A DNA stretch of 64,000 nt. It comes from Lysinibacillus sp. JNUCC-52. Its GTDB lineage: Bacteria; Bacillota; Bacilli; Bacillales_A; Planococcaceae. Shown here piece by piece: positions 1 to 9,375 of the stretch. A program made the position numbers and the translations under genes. The notes beneath the pieces are model-generated. The model saw only the letters and a list, made by a program, of their open reading frames with translations, made no database searches and was not told where the DNA came from. Numbering within the stretch: the stretch's first letter is position 1; each line of letters opens with the position of its first letter. Location of the stretch: positions 1,302,001-1,366,000 of the forward strand of contig NZ_CP065546.1 of NCBI RefSeq assembly GCF_015999545.1. Direction: 5' to 3'.

Positions 1-550
1 TACCATGATCCGCTTCTTTCGCAAAATTTTCCAATTCATCTAATACCACTTCTCTTGAAGAAGGATCAAGACCGCCGGTTGCTTCATCTAGGATTAATAA
101 TTGCGCATTATGAGATAATGCCACAGCTATTGAAATTTTCATTGACATTCCACGTGAGAATGAACTGACTTTTTTATTTCTAGGTAAAGCGAAAATATCT
201 ACTAAGCGATTAAATTCATTTTGATTCCAAGAAGAAAATAACTTAGAAAAAGCTTTTCCTAATTGCTTTATTGTAAGATTAGACGGCAGATTAATCGCGT
301 CAAATACCACCCCTATCTTTTCTTTAAGTTTGACTTCTTTATTTAGATTTTCTTTACCAAATAGCTTTACTGTACCACTCTCTTTATGAACTAATTCCAA
401 TACCGCTTTAAATGTTGTCGATTTACCAGCCCCATTATTTCCGATAAATCCAACGATTGCGCCTGGTGGCACATTAAAAGAAACATCGTCTAAAACAACT
501 TTGTCACCATATGACTTTCTAAGATTATTAATTTCTAAAAGATTTGACAT
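1..550 (-). CDS. ABC transporter ATP-binding protein, C-terminus cut by window edge
   Basis: This is the first 183 codons of an ABC ATPase that would energise a membrane transporter. It starts at ATG 548-550 behind a strong AAAGGAGG site at about 555-565. Visible motifs are Walker A (GNNGAGKST, about residue 40), a degenerate signature (SRGMSMK, about residue 133) and Walker B followed by the D-loop (LLILDEATGGLDP). The SRGM signature resembles the YtrB/BcrA-type exporter ATPases of Firmicutes, which usually pair with a separate permease; that gene would lie outside the window. The substrate cannot be read from the sequence. Confidence 0.9.
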   Translation of the reverse strand, partial: MSNLLEINNLRKSYGDKVVLDDVSFNVPPGAIVGFIGNNGAGKSTTFKAVLELVHKESGTVKLFGKENLNKEVKLKEKIGVVFDAINLPSNLTIKQLGKAFSKLFSSWNQNEFNRLVDIFALPRNKKVSSFSRGMSMKISIAVALSHNAQLLILDEATGGLDPSSREVVLDELENFAKEADHG

Positions 551-1619
551 TATTTCGTCCTCCTTTATTAATATTAAAATTAGTATGTCAACAGTTATCT
601 ACACCTAATAAGTTATACCACCCCATTATTTTCTATATAAATAGAAATAAATCTTAGGTGTTGCACAGAATTACACATTGCTAACATTTTAATCGTTGTC
701 GTCGTTTGATGAATGGTGTTTATTTCCGAATGGGGGTGACGGTGCTGAATAATATAATTGTAATTGCTAAAAAGACTTCAGCTTTATTAAGTGAATTGAG
801 GTATTATTTCATGGAATAAAAGACCTTGACGTTTCCTCCTATTTAGAAAACTATTTAGCCCTTTTTTTCTGCCTAGAAGTATTTTGCAAAAATGCGACGT
901 ATGTCGAATCTCGTTCTATTTGTCATTGCGTGGATGTTTATATGATGTGGGAGAATCGACTTCTGATATGTAACGGAATAATCGTTGCGTTAACGATTTC
1001 TAGAACAGAATCACAGTATTCAAGTCCGTCAGTTTTACAATATTTCAATAAATTATTTTACAAGTGCTCTCGTTTATAGAGAAATATAGCTATTTTGTTT
1101 GTATCATAATGATAGGAAACCGCTATATCTCCACTTACTATTTAAAGTTATTACTAGTTTATCATCCCCATAACCGCCATTTCAACCGACATTTTTTCTG
1201 TCGGTAACCGTCATTTTGCTGTCGGTTGATGTGTAATTTTTCTCTTCTTGACTGAAAAAAAACTTAGAATAAACGTCTCTTATATTGAAATAGAAAATGA
1301 CGGTACATCAAAAAAATGTCATACTTTGCAATTAAATAGGGTAGGAAAGCTTTTCTTTAAAAGTTTGTGGGGACAGAATTGATATCTTAAGTCAGAAGTA
1401 CACAGCTTTGACACCTTTATAAAATAGCTTCATTAAATCTTGCAATCAACAATACATCCAATTAGAAAAGCACTACTAAAAATGATACTCGAATAGTAAC
1501 TAACAATGAATCCACCTTATCCTGAGCTAACTTCATATTTAAAGCCACTTAAACTAACTATCAAACATTTATTTATAACTAGTCTTTAAATTCATACAAT
1601 TACATTACGAAAATAATCA
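551..1619. other. Gene-free intergenic stretch
   Basis: About 1.07 kb separates the ABC ATPase start from the rib operon terminator. I found no ORF with a convincing ribosome binding site. A 29-codon plus-strand frame near 730-820 looks accidental. The stretch holds hairpin-like CCGACA/TGTCGG repeats near 1170-1230 and a short inverted repeat ATCGTT/AACGAT at 981-997. The promoter of the ABC gene should lie in the first 100-150 bases, but I see no clear consensus. Confidence 0.5.
1170..1230. repeat. Short imperfect repeats with CCGACA/TGTCGG stems, period about 21-22 bp
   Basis: Two to three tandem units share the pattern ACCG(A/T)CA-TTTT-TGTCGGT, at about 1183-1205 and 1206-1227, with a degenerate copy just before. 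Each unit can fold into a small hairpin. The spacing is close to the 21-bp period of the larger arrays at 32.3, 43.4 and 51.1 kb, but the core sequence differs, so kinship is uncertain. Confidence 0.4.
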
Positions 1620-1656
1620 AAAAAGATTGGTACAACGAAACTCGTTATACCAATCC
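1620..1656 (-). terminator. Intrinsic terminator of the rib operon
   Basis: On the minus strand GATTGGTATAACG and CGTTGTACCAATC form a stem with a short loop, followed by TTTTTT. It starts three bases after the stop codon of the nucleotidase-like gene and would end the ribA-ribD-monooxygenase-nucleotidase transcript. Confidence 0.8.
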
Positions 1657-1658
1657 TT

Positions 1659-2222
1659 TCAGTCATTGATTATTCTTAAAAACTCATGCCAATGATTTAA
1701 ACGTGGCAATGCTACAAGCTGATTATACGATTGATTTTTTAATATCACTTTCGTCTTAATACCTTGTAGCGTTTCTAACACTGCTGGTTTGTCATCAACG
1801 TAAACATCTAAATCAAGTTCTTTAATAATAGCCACTTTCTCCACATCTTGCATACCACAATAGAAATGCCCTTCTTCCACTGGGAAACCTTGCGCTTTCA
1901 TCCATTGTTGCGTTTGTTGACAATGTTGTTTTGGACGTGACGTAATATAATAAATTTCATGCCCTTGCTGATGTAATGTTTGCAATGTTTCAAGAGCAGC
2001 TTCAAAAATTGGACAATCCGTAAAATAGATTTCATCTAAAGAACTGTTCCACATGGCAGAGCCTTCTGCGTCCGTTAAGCCAAATGGTTCGTGAATCTCT
2101 ACTCTATTCAATGCATGAAATGCTTCGATTGTAATATTTTTGCCTAGTTTTTTATTATAAAGTGAAAAGGCATGTGCACGTAAATCGATCAGCGTATCAT
2201 CTATATCAAAGCCAAATTTCAT
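1659..2222 (-). CDS. HAD-family 5'-nucleotidase-like protein (YqfW/NT5C type)
   Basis: This 187-residue cytosolic HAD-superfamily phosphatase has the nucleophile motif FDIDDTLID (DxDxT, residues 5-13), motif II YITSRP (about 92-97) and a motif IV-like YVDDKP (about 141-146). The compact form matches the NT5C/YqfW group of putative nucleotidases acting on (deoxy)nucleoside monophosphates. It is the last gene of the minus-strand ribA-like/ribD-like/monooxygenase operon, 16 bases after its neighbour, so it may dephosphorylate a flavin or pyrimidine intermediate; that role is inferred from context only. Confidence 0.8.
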   Translation of the reverse strand: MKFGFDIDDTLIDLRAHAFSLYNKKLGKNITIEAFHALNRVEIHEPFGLTDAEGSAMWNSSLDEIYFTDCPIFEAALETLQTLHQQGHEIYYITSRPKQHCQQTQQWMKAQGFPVEEGHFYCGMQDVEKVAIIKELDLDVYVDDKPAVLETLQGIKTKVILKNQSYNQLVALPRLNHWHEFLRIIND

Positions 2223-2238
2223 CTATATCTTCTTCCTT

Positions 2239-3324
2239 TCAAGATGCCTGGTCTATAAAGTGAAAGGCAAAAGTTTGTTCTTTTTCAATTTGCTGCGCTA
2301 ATACATCTTCAATGGCCTGTTCTCGCAGTTGCTGAAAATCTCTCACATTAAATTGTTGTATAGCGTCCTTATTGAGTAATGACGCAAGACAATCAGCATC
2401 CTTTAGCGCGCTATTTAAGCCGAATGCGCCAGTAGGTGTCATCGTATGAACGGCATCGCCTAAAAGGACAAGTCCTTGTGTCCCCCAACAGTCACAATGA
2501 CTACTAAACACATCAAGTAAGACAAAATCTTGCCATGAACGAATATGGTGAGGAACGGTTTCCTCTAATTCAGGAAAAGCCTTTATAAGCTGGCTAATAA
2601 ACGGAGTAATTGCCTGTTTTCGAAGTTGAGGAAAATCACCCTGTTTAATATTCCAACCAATTTGAATATAGCCCCCTGTCTGTGAGAAAAGAGACAATTG
2701 CATACAATCGATTAGCGCCATTTTAATAGCGGGCTCCCAGCCTTGAGGAGCAGGAATTTTTGCCCAGAGTAAATCAAAACCATGTTTCTGTTTTTGAATG
2801 GCGATGTGTGCTCGTTTTCGAATAGTTGAGTATCGACCATCCGCTCCTATGATAAGCTGGCTCTTGATTTCAATTACTTCTTCATCCCTTGTTGCAATAA
2901 CGCCGACATATCGTCCTGCCGTATCTGTGATAAGTGATGTCACCTTTGTATTTAGGAAACACTTAAAATTTTGAAAGTGCGCTGTATGTTGGAGTATTCC
3001 TTTAAGCAAATGTGCTTGAGGAACATGAATCCCTAAATGTCCTACAGACGTATCAGGAAAAATCGTTTTAAACGCTTCGCCCTTCGCATAATATTCTAGT
3101 TTTTCCATTCGTAATAAGCCAAGTACTTCTATCGCTTCAAAAAGATGATGATTTTTGAGAACAGCTTCGCCTTCTTCATTTAAATGTTCACCACGAAAAG
3201 CCTGCCCAAGTGCTGCGCTTTGTTCCAGCAGTATCACAGACAGACCCTTTTTCGCTAGCAAATGCGCGAGAAGTGTACCACTTGGTCCAGCCCCTACTAT
3301 ACATACATCCGCTTGAAAATTCAC
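2239..3324 (-). CDS. FAD-dependent monooxygenase (UbiH/PHBH fold)
   Basis: This 361-residue single-component flavin hydroxylase has an N-terminal dinucleotide-binding motif GAGPSG (residues 11-16), a central GADGRYSTIRK (about 159-169, the DG motif binding FAD and NAD(P)H) and a C-terminal GDAVHTMTP FAD/ribose motif (about 287-295). Such enzymes hydroxylate aromatic or heteroaromatic rings. The gene starts with GTG and overlaps the ribD-like stop codon by four bases (GTGA), a typical sign of translational coupling. Its place behind GTP cyclohydrolase II and RibD homologues suggests a pyrimidine- or pteridine-derived substrate, but this is inference. Confidence 0.85.
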   Translation of the reverse strand: MNFQADVCIVGAGPSGTLLAHLLAKKGLSVILLEQSAALGQAFRGEHLNEEGEAVLKNHHLFEAIEVLGLLRMEKLEYYAKGEAFKTIFPDTSVGHLGIHVPQAHLLKGILQHTAHFQNFKCFLNTKVTSLITDTAGRYVGVIATRDEEVIEIKSQLIIGADGRYSTIRKRAHIAIQKQKHGFDLLWAKIPAPQGWEPAIKMALIDCMQLSLFSQTGGYIQIGWNIKQGDFPQLRKQAITPFISQLIKAFPELEETVPHHIRSWQDFVLLDVFSSHCDCWGTQGLVLLGDAVHTMTPTGAFGLNSALKDADCLASLLNKDAIQQFNVRDFQQLREQAIEDVLAQQIEKEQTFAFHFIDQAS

Positions 3325-4430
3325 TTACCTTCACCTTTTTTAGGATAAGCAATAATGCGTAAATCTTGCCCTACCTTATCAACTGAATCAAATACAACAT
3401 CCCACGCCTCATCCATTGTTGGCGCATTATAGCCAGCAAAAGGTGTTAAAGATAAACTCCCACCTAAAACTTTAGGCGCTACGTAAACAACGTATTTATC
3501 GATGGCGGCATTTTGTAAAAATGAAGCATTGATTGTACTTCCACCCTCTACTAAAACATCAGTAATACCAAGTAAATATAGTTTTTCTAACATATCATCA
3601 ATATGAAGACCTTCATTACCTTTTCGAACAGGTAGGACAGTGACACCTTTAGCCTCAAACGTGTCGATTTGCGCTTGCTTAACATCCTCACTGCAAACAA
3701 TAATCGTTTTCGCTTCTTCTACATTCAAAACATTGGCATCTGTCGGTGTACGAAGAGAGCTATCCATAATGATGCGTATTGGGTTTTTGCCCTGGCGATC
3801 GTGAAGTCTCGTCGTTAAAGATGGATTATCAGCCATTACTGTTCCTACACCAACTAATATTGCATCTACTTCGTGGCGAATATGATGGACATCCTCTCGA
3901 GCTTCTGCACCCGTTACCCATTTAGAATGCCCCGTATGCGCTGCGATTTTCCCATCTAATGTCATCGCATATTTGGAAATAACAAAAGGTCGTTTCGTGA
4001 GCATATTATGGATAAAGCGCTCGTTTAAACGGCGAGACTTTTCCTCTAATACGCCTACCTCAACTTCAATGCCTGCATCACGCAATAATTGGATACCATT
4101 ACCCGCTACAGCTGGATTAGGATCTTGCATCGCTACTACAACGCGGCTTACTTCTGATTCCTTAACTAAATTAGCACAAGGAGGCGTTTTACCATAATGT
4201 GAACATGGCTCAAGTGTTACATAAAGTGTAGCACCTTTTGCATGCTCTCCTGCCATGCGAAAAGCATGCACTTCCGCATGAGGTTCTCCCGCTTTTCGAT
4301 GTAAGCCAGTGCCTACGATTACATCATTTTTTACAATAACAGCTCCGACAAGAGGATTGGGGTTCGTATTCCCTCTTGCACTGGCTGCTAAATCTAATGC
4401 TAATTGCATATATTTTTCATCTGTCGTCAT
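3321..4430 (-). CDS. ribD: Bifunctional pyrimidine deaminase/reductase RibD
   Basis: The 369-residue protein has an N-terminal cytidine-deaminase-like domain with the zinc ligands HAEVHAF and PCSHYGKTPPC (about residues 50-85), and a C-terminal reductase domain (about 145-365) with SKYAMTLDGKIA and LVEGGSTIN. Length and domain order match RibD, which turns the GTP cyclohydrolase II product into 5-amino-6-ribitylamino-uracil phosphate. ATG at 4430 is preferred because GGAGGG sits eight bases upstream; an upstream GTG at 4445 lies before that site. The gene follows ribA by 20 bases. No ribE or ribH follows it here. Confidence 0.93.
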   Translation of the reverse strand: MTTDEKYMQLALDLAASARGNTNPNPLVGAVIVKNDVIVGTGLHRKAGEPHAEVHAFRMAGEHAKGATLYVTLEPCSHYGKTPPCANLVKESEVSRVVVAMQDPNPAVAGNGIQLLRDAGIEVEVGVLEEKSRRLNERFIHNMLTKRPFVISKYAMTLDGKIAAHTGHSKWVTGAEAREDVHHIRHEVDAILVGVGTVMADNPSLTTRLHDRQGKNPIRIIMDSSLRTPTDANVLNVEEAKTIIVCSEDVKQAQIDTFEAKGVTVLPVRKGNEGLHIDDMLEKLYLLGITDVLVEGGSTINASFLQNAAIDKYVVYVAPKVLGGSLSLTPFAGYNAPTMDEAWDVVFDSVDKVGQDLRIIAYPKKGEGK

Positions 4431-4450
4431 CTTTGTACCCTCCACCTACT

Positions 4451-5134
4451 TCACTTCCGTATATGACCAGATTTCTCCACTTTTGTATCTAAATAAAAAC
4501 GATTTGTTTCCGTTATACCTCCCCATAAAGGGATATGTCCGTCTGCTGCTAAGCCGTGCAACTGCAAAGCAGTAAGCTTCTTTGGATTATTTGTAATCAA
4601 TGTGACAGGCTTCGCACGAAGAGCTGTTAATACAGTAACCGCATCTTCATAAGAACGCGTATCATCTTGGAAACCTAGTGCAAGATTTGCTTCTACAGTA
4701 TCTAATCCTTCTTCCTGCAATAAATAAGCAAGCGATTTAGAAAATAGACCGATGCCACGTCCTTCATGATCAGCTAAATAGAAAATCGCTCCACACCCAT
4801 GTTCGACAATCATTTTCATAGATTCATGTAATTGATAGCCGCAGTCGCAGCGTTGGCTACCGAATATATCGCCAGTATGGCAAATACTATGCATACGAAT
4901 TAAAGCATCTTCTTCATTGGCGAAATCACCGTAAACTAGTACGGATGATTGCTGAGAAAAAGCTAAATTTGCCGTTGCTAGCCCATCCATAATTTCTTCT
5001 TTCGTTAAATCGCTACCAACCTTTAACCAGTTATACCATTGAAAAGTTGCTGAAAAATCACCTTGCTTAATAGGTAACTTTACTGGACCTACTAGACAAA
5101 TATTTTCTGTTTCAGTTTGCTTAACAATTGTCAT
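4451..5134 (-). CDS. ribA: GTP cyclohydrolase II (RibA-like, monofunctional)
   Basis: The enzyme opens the imidazole ring of GTP, the first step of riboflavin and related pathways. Zinc ligands are visible in CHTGDIFGSQRCDCG, followed by HEGRGIGL, GLDTVEAN, a catalytic-type Tyr in RSYEDA, and TNNPKK. The C-terminal YLDTKVEKSGH resembles E. coli RibA. The family's usual RQEGR motif reads DHEGR here. There is no RibB (DHBP synthase) domain, unlike the fused RibBA usual in Bacillus. An AAGGA site precedes ATG 5134; in-frame upstream starts exist to 5188, so the N-terminus is uncertain. It is the first gene of the operon. Confidence 0.88.
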   Translation of the reverse strand: MTIVKQTETENICLVGPVKLPIKQGDFSATFQWYNWLKVGSDLTKEEIMDGLATANLAFSQQSSVLVYGDFANEEDALIRMHSICHTGDIFGSQRCDCGYQLHESMKMIVEHGCGAIFYLADHEGRGIGLFSKSLAYLLQEEGLDTVEANLALGFQDDTRSYEDAVTVLTALRAKPVTLITNNPKKLTALQLHGLAADGHIPLWGGITETNRFYLDTKVEKSGHIRK

Positions 5135-5262
5135 TTTGTCCTTCACTATATCCACTACTTTAGTAGTAATTGTCATATTTATCGCCAACTTTCTATTCTA
5201 AACATTTAGTTGTATTTTCCAAATTAATGCTTCTACATACATAACTTACTTAACGTAACTTA

Positions 5263-5290
5263 GTTTATAATAATAACTAAAAACTGTCAA
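5263..5290 (-). promoter_or_regulatory. Candidate sigma-A promoter of the ribA-ribD operon
   Basis: The minus strand shows TTGACA at 5285-5290 and an AT-rich TATTATTATAAACT segment around 5263-5276 that can serve as the -10 at 15-17 bases. It lies 75-150 bases before the ribA starts. I see no FMN riboswitch in this leader, unlike the ribU leader at 50.8 kb. Confidence 0.5.
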
Positions 5291-5427
5291 ACAACAGCTC
5301 TTTTTTATTAAAATATCATATCTCAACAAAAAGCTGTTAAATGATGCTTAAATCATATACTAATAGCTTATGGAGGTGCTATTTTTTCTGTGCAGGCTAG
5401 TCTATAATAAGCGAAGGTAGGTTTGTT

Positions 5428-6084
5428 ATGACGAAAGGAAGTTTAAGCATGAACTTAGAAAAAAATGTGCAAGTAAGGCAGCCCAAATACCAGCAAATTG
5501 CGGTGGATCTGGCCTCAAAAATTGTAGAAAAAAAATATCAAATTGGTGATAAAATTTATGCAAGATCTTCGTTAGCTAGCCAATACAATGTTTCAGCTGA
5601 GACAGCGAGAAGAGCGATAGCCGTTTTGCAAGATTTAGAAATTGTCGAGGCTTCTAAAGGTAGTGGAGTTATCATTAAATCGTATGAAATGGCTGCACGC
5701 TTTGTCCGACAATTCCATGATGTCCAATCCGTTCATGAGCTACAAAATGAACTTTTATTAAGTATTCAAAAGCAACAACATGAATTGTTACATTTACAAG
5801 AAAAGACGAAACAACTTATTAGTCGTACGGAACATTTCCGCTCGGTCAATCCCTTTATCCCATATCAAATTGAAATGACAGCTGAAAGCCCATGTATTCA
5901 TCAAACTTTGCAAGCATTAAATTTTTGGCAAAATACATCTAGTACAATTGTTGGTATTCGTCGTGGAAATGAATTATTACTTTCACCAGGCCCATATGCT
6001 TCATTTGAAGAAGGAGATATTATTTATTTTATCGGCAATGACGAAAGTTTAGGCCGTGTTCAAAGTTTTTTATATCCAAATTAA
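5428..6084 (+). CDS. busR: BusR-like regulator: GntR winged helix plus RCK_C (TrkA-C) domain
   Basis: The 218-residue protein has an N-terminal GntR winged-helix domain (about residues 18-85, with YQQIAVDLASKI and the helix-turn-helix around YNVSAETARRAIAVL), a helical coiled-coil linker rich in Gln and Leu (about 95-135), and a C-terminal RCK_C domain (about 145-218). This architecture defines BusR of lactococci and streptococci, which binds cyclic di-AMP and represses glycine betaine uptake. The opuA operon follows directly, supporting the same role. Ligand binding is inferred. ATG 5449, behind AAAGGAAG, is an equally plausible start. Confidence 0.85.
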   Translation: MTKGSLSMNLEKNVQVRQPKYQQIAVDLASKIVEKKYQIGDKIYARSSLASQYNVSAETARRAIAVLQDLEIVEASKGSGVIIKSYEMAARFVRQFHDVQSVHELQNELLLSIQKQQHELLHLQEKTKQLISRTEHFRSVNPFIPYQIEMTAESPCIHQTLQALNFWQNTSSTIVGIRRGNELLLSPGPYASFEEGDIIYFIGNDESLGRVQSFLYPN

Positions 6085-6085
6085 A

Positions 6086-6128
6086 ATCCGCATAAGCGCT
6101 GATATAACAGCGTTTATGCGGATTTTTT
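6086..6128 (+). terminator. Intrinsic terminator after the BusR-like gene
   Basis: AAATCCGCATAAGCGCTG pairs with CAGCGTTTATGCGGATTT (one mismatch) across a six-base loop and runs into TTTTTTCT. It begins directly after the stop codon and insulates the regulator from the opuA promoter. Confidence 0.9.
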
Positions 6129-6141
6129 CTAATTTCTCAAT

Positions 6142-6184
6142 TTGACAAAAGTAACAACCTTTTGTTAGTGTTAAGTTGTTACTT
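6142..6184 (+). promoter_or_regulatory. opuA promoter overlapped by a palindromic operator
   Basis: TTGACA at 6142-6147 is followed 17 bases later by TTAGTG (6165-6170) as a weak -10. A perfect inverted repeat overlaps it: AAGTAACAAC at 6149-6158 and GTTGTTACTT at 6175-6184, spaced 16 bases. The arms cover the spacer and the area just after the -10, as expected for a repressor site. The same arms, spacing and TTGACA occur before the second betaine-binding protein gene (25753-25795, minus strand). The BusR-like regulator next door is the obvious candidate to bind here. Confidence 0.75.
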
Positions 6185-6358
6185 GTTTATTTTTGGTATC
6201 ATTATCCTCACATAGTGTAATAAAAACGAAACAATTGTCATATGGAATTTCTTCATCCATTTGATGTTTCTTTTTAAGAGTAACTAGATTCAGCAACACT
6301 ATTTGAGAGACATCTCACGCTTTTACAAGTGGGATTAGAGCACGAAAGGAGTGGTTCT

Positions 6359-7558
6359 ATGGAAAAAATAAAAGTAGAACATGTTTCTAAAGTATTTGGT
6401 AAACATATTCCCCAAGCTTTAGAACTCGTCAAACAACAAAAAAGTAAGACAGATATTTTAAAAGAAACAGGTGCAACAGTTGGTGTATACGATGCCAGCT
6501 TTACTGTAAATGAAGGGGAAATTTTCGTCATCATGGGCTTATCAGGTAGTGGTAAATCGACGCTGATTAGACTATTAAATCGACTTATCGAACCTACAAG
6601 TGGCAATATTTATATTGATGGAGAAAACATTTCTAAAATGGGGAAAGAAAGCTTACGAACCGCCCGACGAAGTAAAATGAGTATGGTTTTTCAAAACTTC
6701 GGTTTATTCCCTCACCGTACACTTCTACAAAATACCGAATACGGCCTTGAAATTAGAGGTATCTCAAAAGAAGAGCGCAAAGCAAAAGCGGAACAAGCTC
6801 TTGCAAATGCAGGCTTACTTGCCTATAAAGATCAATATCCAAACCAACTTTCAGGCGGGATGCAACAACGTGTAGGTTTAGCACGTGCACTCGCAAACGA
6901 CCCAGAGATTTTATTAATGGATGAAGCCTTTTCCGCTCTCGATCCTTTGATTCGTAAAGAAATGCAAGATGAATTGCTAGATTTACAACGAACATTGAAA
7001 AAAACGATTTTATTTATTACGCATGATTTAAATGAGGCACTTCGTATTGGTGATCGCATTGCCATTATGAAAGATGGTTCCATCATTCAAATTGGGACTG
7101 GGGAAGAAATTTTAACGAACCCAGCTAATGATTACGTAAAAACATTCGTTGAAGATGTCGATCGCTCTAGAGTTTTAACAGCTGAAAACGTGATGGTTCG
7201 ACCTGTCTATGTCAATGTCGACCTTGACGGACCAACAGTAGCGCTAAAAAGAATGCGCCAAGAAGCTGTAAGTTTACTAATAGCTGTTGACAAAAACCGA
7301 CATTTAAAAGGGTATATTACCGCTGATGACGCACTAGCGGCTGCTAAAAAACAGGAACAAACGGTACATTCAATCGTTCAATCTGAGATGTTAACCGTTC
7401 CACCAGATATGCTTTTACAAGATATTTTAGGTTTAATTCATAATTCCCCTACTCCTATTGCAGTTGTTAAAGATGAACGCTTGCTTGGTGTTCTCATCCG
7501 AGGTGTTGTTATCGAAGCACTTTCAACATTCACTGAGGAGGAAGTAACACATGAATAA
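6359..7558 (+). CDS. opuAA: Glycine betaine ABC transporter ATPase with CBS domains
   Basis: This 399-residue cytoplasmic ATPase belongs to an osmoprotectant importer. It has Walker [10 protein letters not shown] (about residue 60), signature LSGGMQQR, Walker [13 protein letters not shown] and the H-loop FITHD, then two C-terminal CBS motifs (about 285-395). In Opu systems the CBS part senses ionic strength or cyclic di-AMP. The long N-terminal extension with [12 protein letters not shown] is typical of the OpuA/ProV group. ATG 6359 has AAAGGAG seven bases upstream. The last eight bases overlap opuAB. Confidence 0.95.
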   Translation: MEKIKVEHVSKVFGKHIPQALELVKQQKSKTDILKETGATVGVYDASFTVNEGEIFVIMGLSGSGKSTLIRLLNRLIEPTSGNIYIDGENISKMGKESLRTARRSKMSMVFQNFGLFPHRTLLQNTEYGLEIRGISKEERKAKAEQALANAGLLAYKDQYPNQLSGGMQQRVGLARALANDPEILLMDEAFSALDPLIRKEMQDELLDLQRTLKKTILFITHDLNEALRIGDRIAIMKDGSIIQIGTGEEILTNPANDYVKTFVEDVDRSRVLTAENVMVRPVYVNVDLDGPTVALKRMRQEAVSLLIAVDKNRHLKGYITADDALAAAKKQEQTVHSIVQSEMLTVPPDMLLQDILGLIHNSPTPIAVVKDERLLGVLIRGVVIEALSTFTEEEVTHE

Positions 7559-8405
7559 ATTTTTAGACAATATTCCAACCTTACCACTTGCCCCGTGGGT
7601 AGAGTCAGCTATGGACTGGTTGACGAGTAATTTTTCAGCATTCTTTGATGTGATTCAAAAATACGGAAAACTACTCATGAACCAGGTCACTGATTTATTA
7701 ATTAGCATACCGGCTATTATTCTCATTTTGCTTATCGTTATATTAGCGTTTTTCGCTGTAGGCAAAAAATTGGGGCTTGCTAGCTTTACACTAATAGGCC
7801 TGTTATTTATCTATAACCAAGGCTTATGGGATCATCTCATGGAAACCACAACGCTTGTTTTATTCTCTAGTGTAATTTCTATCATCATAGGCATACCACT
7901 TGGTATTTTAATGTCCAAGTCAAACATTGCCGAAAATATTATTAAACCAATTCTTGATTTCATGCAAACGATGCCTGGCTTCGTTTACTTAATTCCAGCA
8001 GTTGCCTTTTTCGGCATCGGCATTGTACCAGGTGTATTTGCTTCCGTTATCTTTGCATTACCCCCTACTGTTCGTATGACAAACCTAGGAATTCGACAAG
8101 TACCAAAAGAATTAGTGGAAGCAGCTGATTCATACGGCAGTACTGCAGGACAAAAATTATTTAAAGTAGAAATTCCGCTTGCTAAATCAACAATTATGGC
8201 TGGCATTAACCAAACCGTTATGCTATCACTTTCAATGGTTGTTATCGCTTCTATGATTGGGGCACCAGGTCTTGGTCGTGAAGTATTAACAGCATTGCAA
8301 CGTACACAAGTAGGTAATGGTTTCGTTGCAGGTTTAGGACTCGTGATTTTCGCGATTATTATCGATCGCTTAACTCAAAGCTTTAATAGAAAGAAAGTGC
8401 TTTAA
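7551..8405 (+). CDS. opuAB: Glycine betaine ABC transporter permease
   Basis: The 284-residue membrane protein has about seven hydrophobic segments. The cytoplasmic EAA loop, which docks onto the ATPase, is visible as [17 protein letters not shown] (about residues 188-204), and the family motif [12 protein letters not shown] lies at about 138-149. The start ATG overlaps the opuAA stop by eight bases and has GAGGAGG upstream. It lacks the fused substrate-binding domain found in lactococcal BusB; a separate lipoprotein follows instead. Confidence 0.95.
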   Translation: MNKFLDNIPTLPLAPWVESAMDWLTSNFSAFFDVIQKYGKLLMNQVTDLLISIPAIILILLIVILAFFAVGKKLGLASFTLIGLLFIYNQGLWDHLMETTTLVLFSSVISIIIGIPLGILMSKSNIAENIIKPILDFMQTMPGFVYLIPAVAFFGIGIVPGVFASVIFALPPTVRMTNLGIRQVPKELVEAADSYGSTAGQKLFKVEIPLAKSTIMAGINQTVMLSLSMVVIASMIGAPGLGREVLTALQRTQVGNGFVAGLGLVIFAIIIDRLTQSFNRKKVL

Positions 8406-8492
8406 TTGAGCATTTAAGGATATACATGAACGCACTTCGACGTTTTGTGTATTACTAGAATGCTAAATAACCAGAGAAGAAAGGAAGATTTG

Positions 8493-9371
8493 ATGAAACT
8501 GAAAACATTATCTAAATTAGGGATGGCTTTAGGGCTTGGCTTTATGCTAGCTGCATGTAGTGAGAGCGATTCGTCTAAAAGTGAGGACTCGAAAGATGTA
8601 AATTTAACCTACGTTGAGTGGGATACAGAAATCGCTTCGACGAACGTTGTCGGCCAAGTTTTAGAGGACTTAGGATATGATGTTACATTAACACCGCTTG
8701 ATAACGCTATTATGTGGGAAGCTGTTTCTAAAGGAGAAGCAGATGGCATGGTCGCTGCTTGGCTTCCACATACACATGCAACACAATATGAAAAATATAA
8801 AAAAGATTTAGATGAGCTAGGTGAAAACCTTGCTGGTGCGAAAATTGGCTTAGTTGTACCGAGCTATATGAATGTCAATTCAATTGAAGATTTAACAAAT
8901 GAAGCAGACCATACAATTACAGGAATCGAGCCTGGTGCTGGCATTACAGCGGCAACTGAAAAAGCACAAGAAGAATATGATAACCTTTCAGATTGGAATC
9001 TATTAACTTCATCTTCAGGTGCTATGACGACTGCTCTTTCAAAAGCAATTAAAAATAAAGAAGACATTATCGTTACTGGCTGGTCTCCACACTGGAAATT
9101 TGCTAAATATGATTTAAAATATTTAGAGGATCCAAAAGGTGTTTATGGCGGAGAAGAAACGATTAATACATTTGTTCGTAAAGGCTTAAAAGAAGATCAA
9201 CCAGATGTATATTCTGTATTAGATAATTTCCACTGGACATCAGAAGATTTAGAAGCAGTTATGTTAGATATTTTAAATGGTGATGATCCTAAAGATGCAG
9301 CAAAAGAATGGATTAAAAATAATCCAGATAAAGTTGCTGAATGGACGAAAGATGTAAAAGAACAAAAATAA
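8493..9371 (+). CDS. opuAC: Glycine betaine-binding lipoprotein, OpuAC type, lobe order 1-2
   Basis: This is the membrane-anchored substrate-binding subunit (292 residues) of the importer. A lipobox LAACS ends the signal peptide (about residues 15-19). The segment with YVEWDTEIAS and VAAWLPHTH comes first, and the segment with GIEPGAGI and TGWSPHWKF comes second. The tryptophans in these motifs match the aromatic cage that holds betaine in this family. The order is swapped relative to the second copy at 24.8 kb. ATG 8493 follows an AAAGGAAG site; the gene lies 87 bases after opuAB. Confidence 0.93.
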   Translation: MKLKTLSKLGMALGLGFMLAACSESDSSKSEDSKDVNLTYVEWDTEIASTNVVGQVLEDLGYDVTLTPLDNAIMWEAVSKGEADGMVAAWLPHTHATQYEKYKKDLDELGENLAGAKIGLVVPSYMNVNSIEDLTNEADHTITGIEPGAGITAATEKAQEEYDNLSDWNLLTSSSGAMTTALSKAIKNKEDIIVTGWSPHWKFAKYDLKYLEDPKGVYGGEETINTFVRKGLKEDQPDVYSVLDNFHWTSEDLEAVMLDILNGDDPKDAAKEWIKNNPDKVAEWTKDVKEQK

Positions 9372-9375
9372 ACAA

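Noticed and set aside
981..997. Inverted repeat ATCGTT-N5-AACGAT in the first intergenic region as an operator
   Set aside because: It is short, single, and not positioned by any clear promoter; could be chance in AT-rich DNA.
3973..4575. Plus-strand frames opposite ribD and ribA
   Set aside because: They are antisense shadows without ribosome sites; the minus-strand genes have clear domains and motifs.
5189..5427. FMN riboswitch before the ribA-ribD operon
   Set aside because: None of the RFN signatures seen at 50722-50925 occurs here; only a sigma-A-like promoter is visible.
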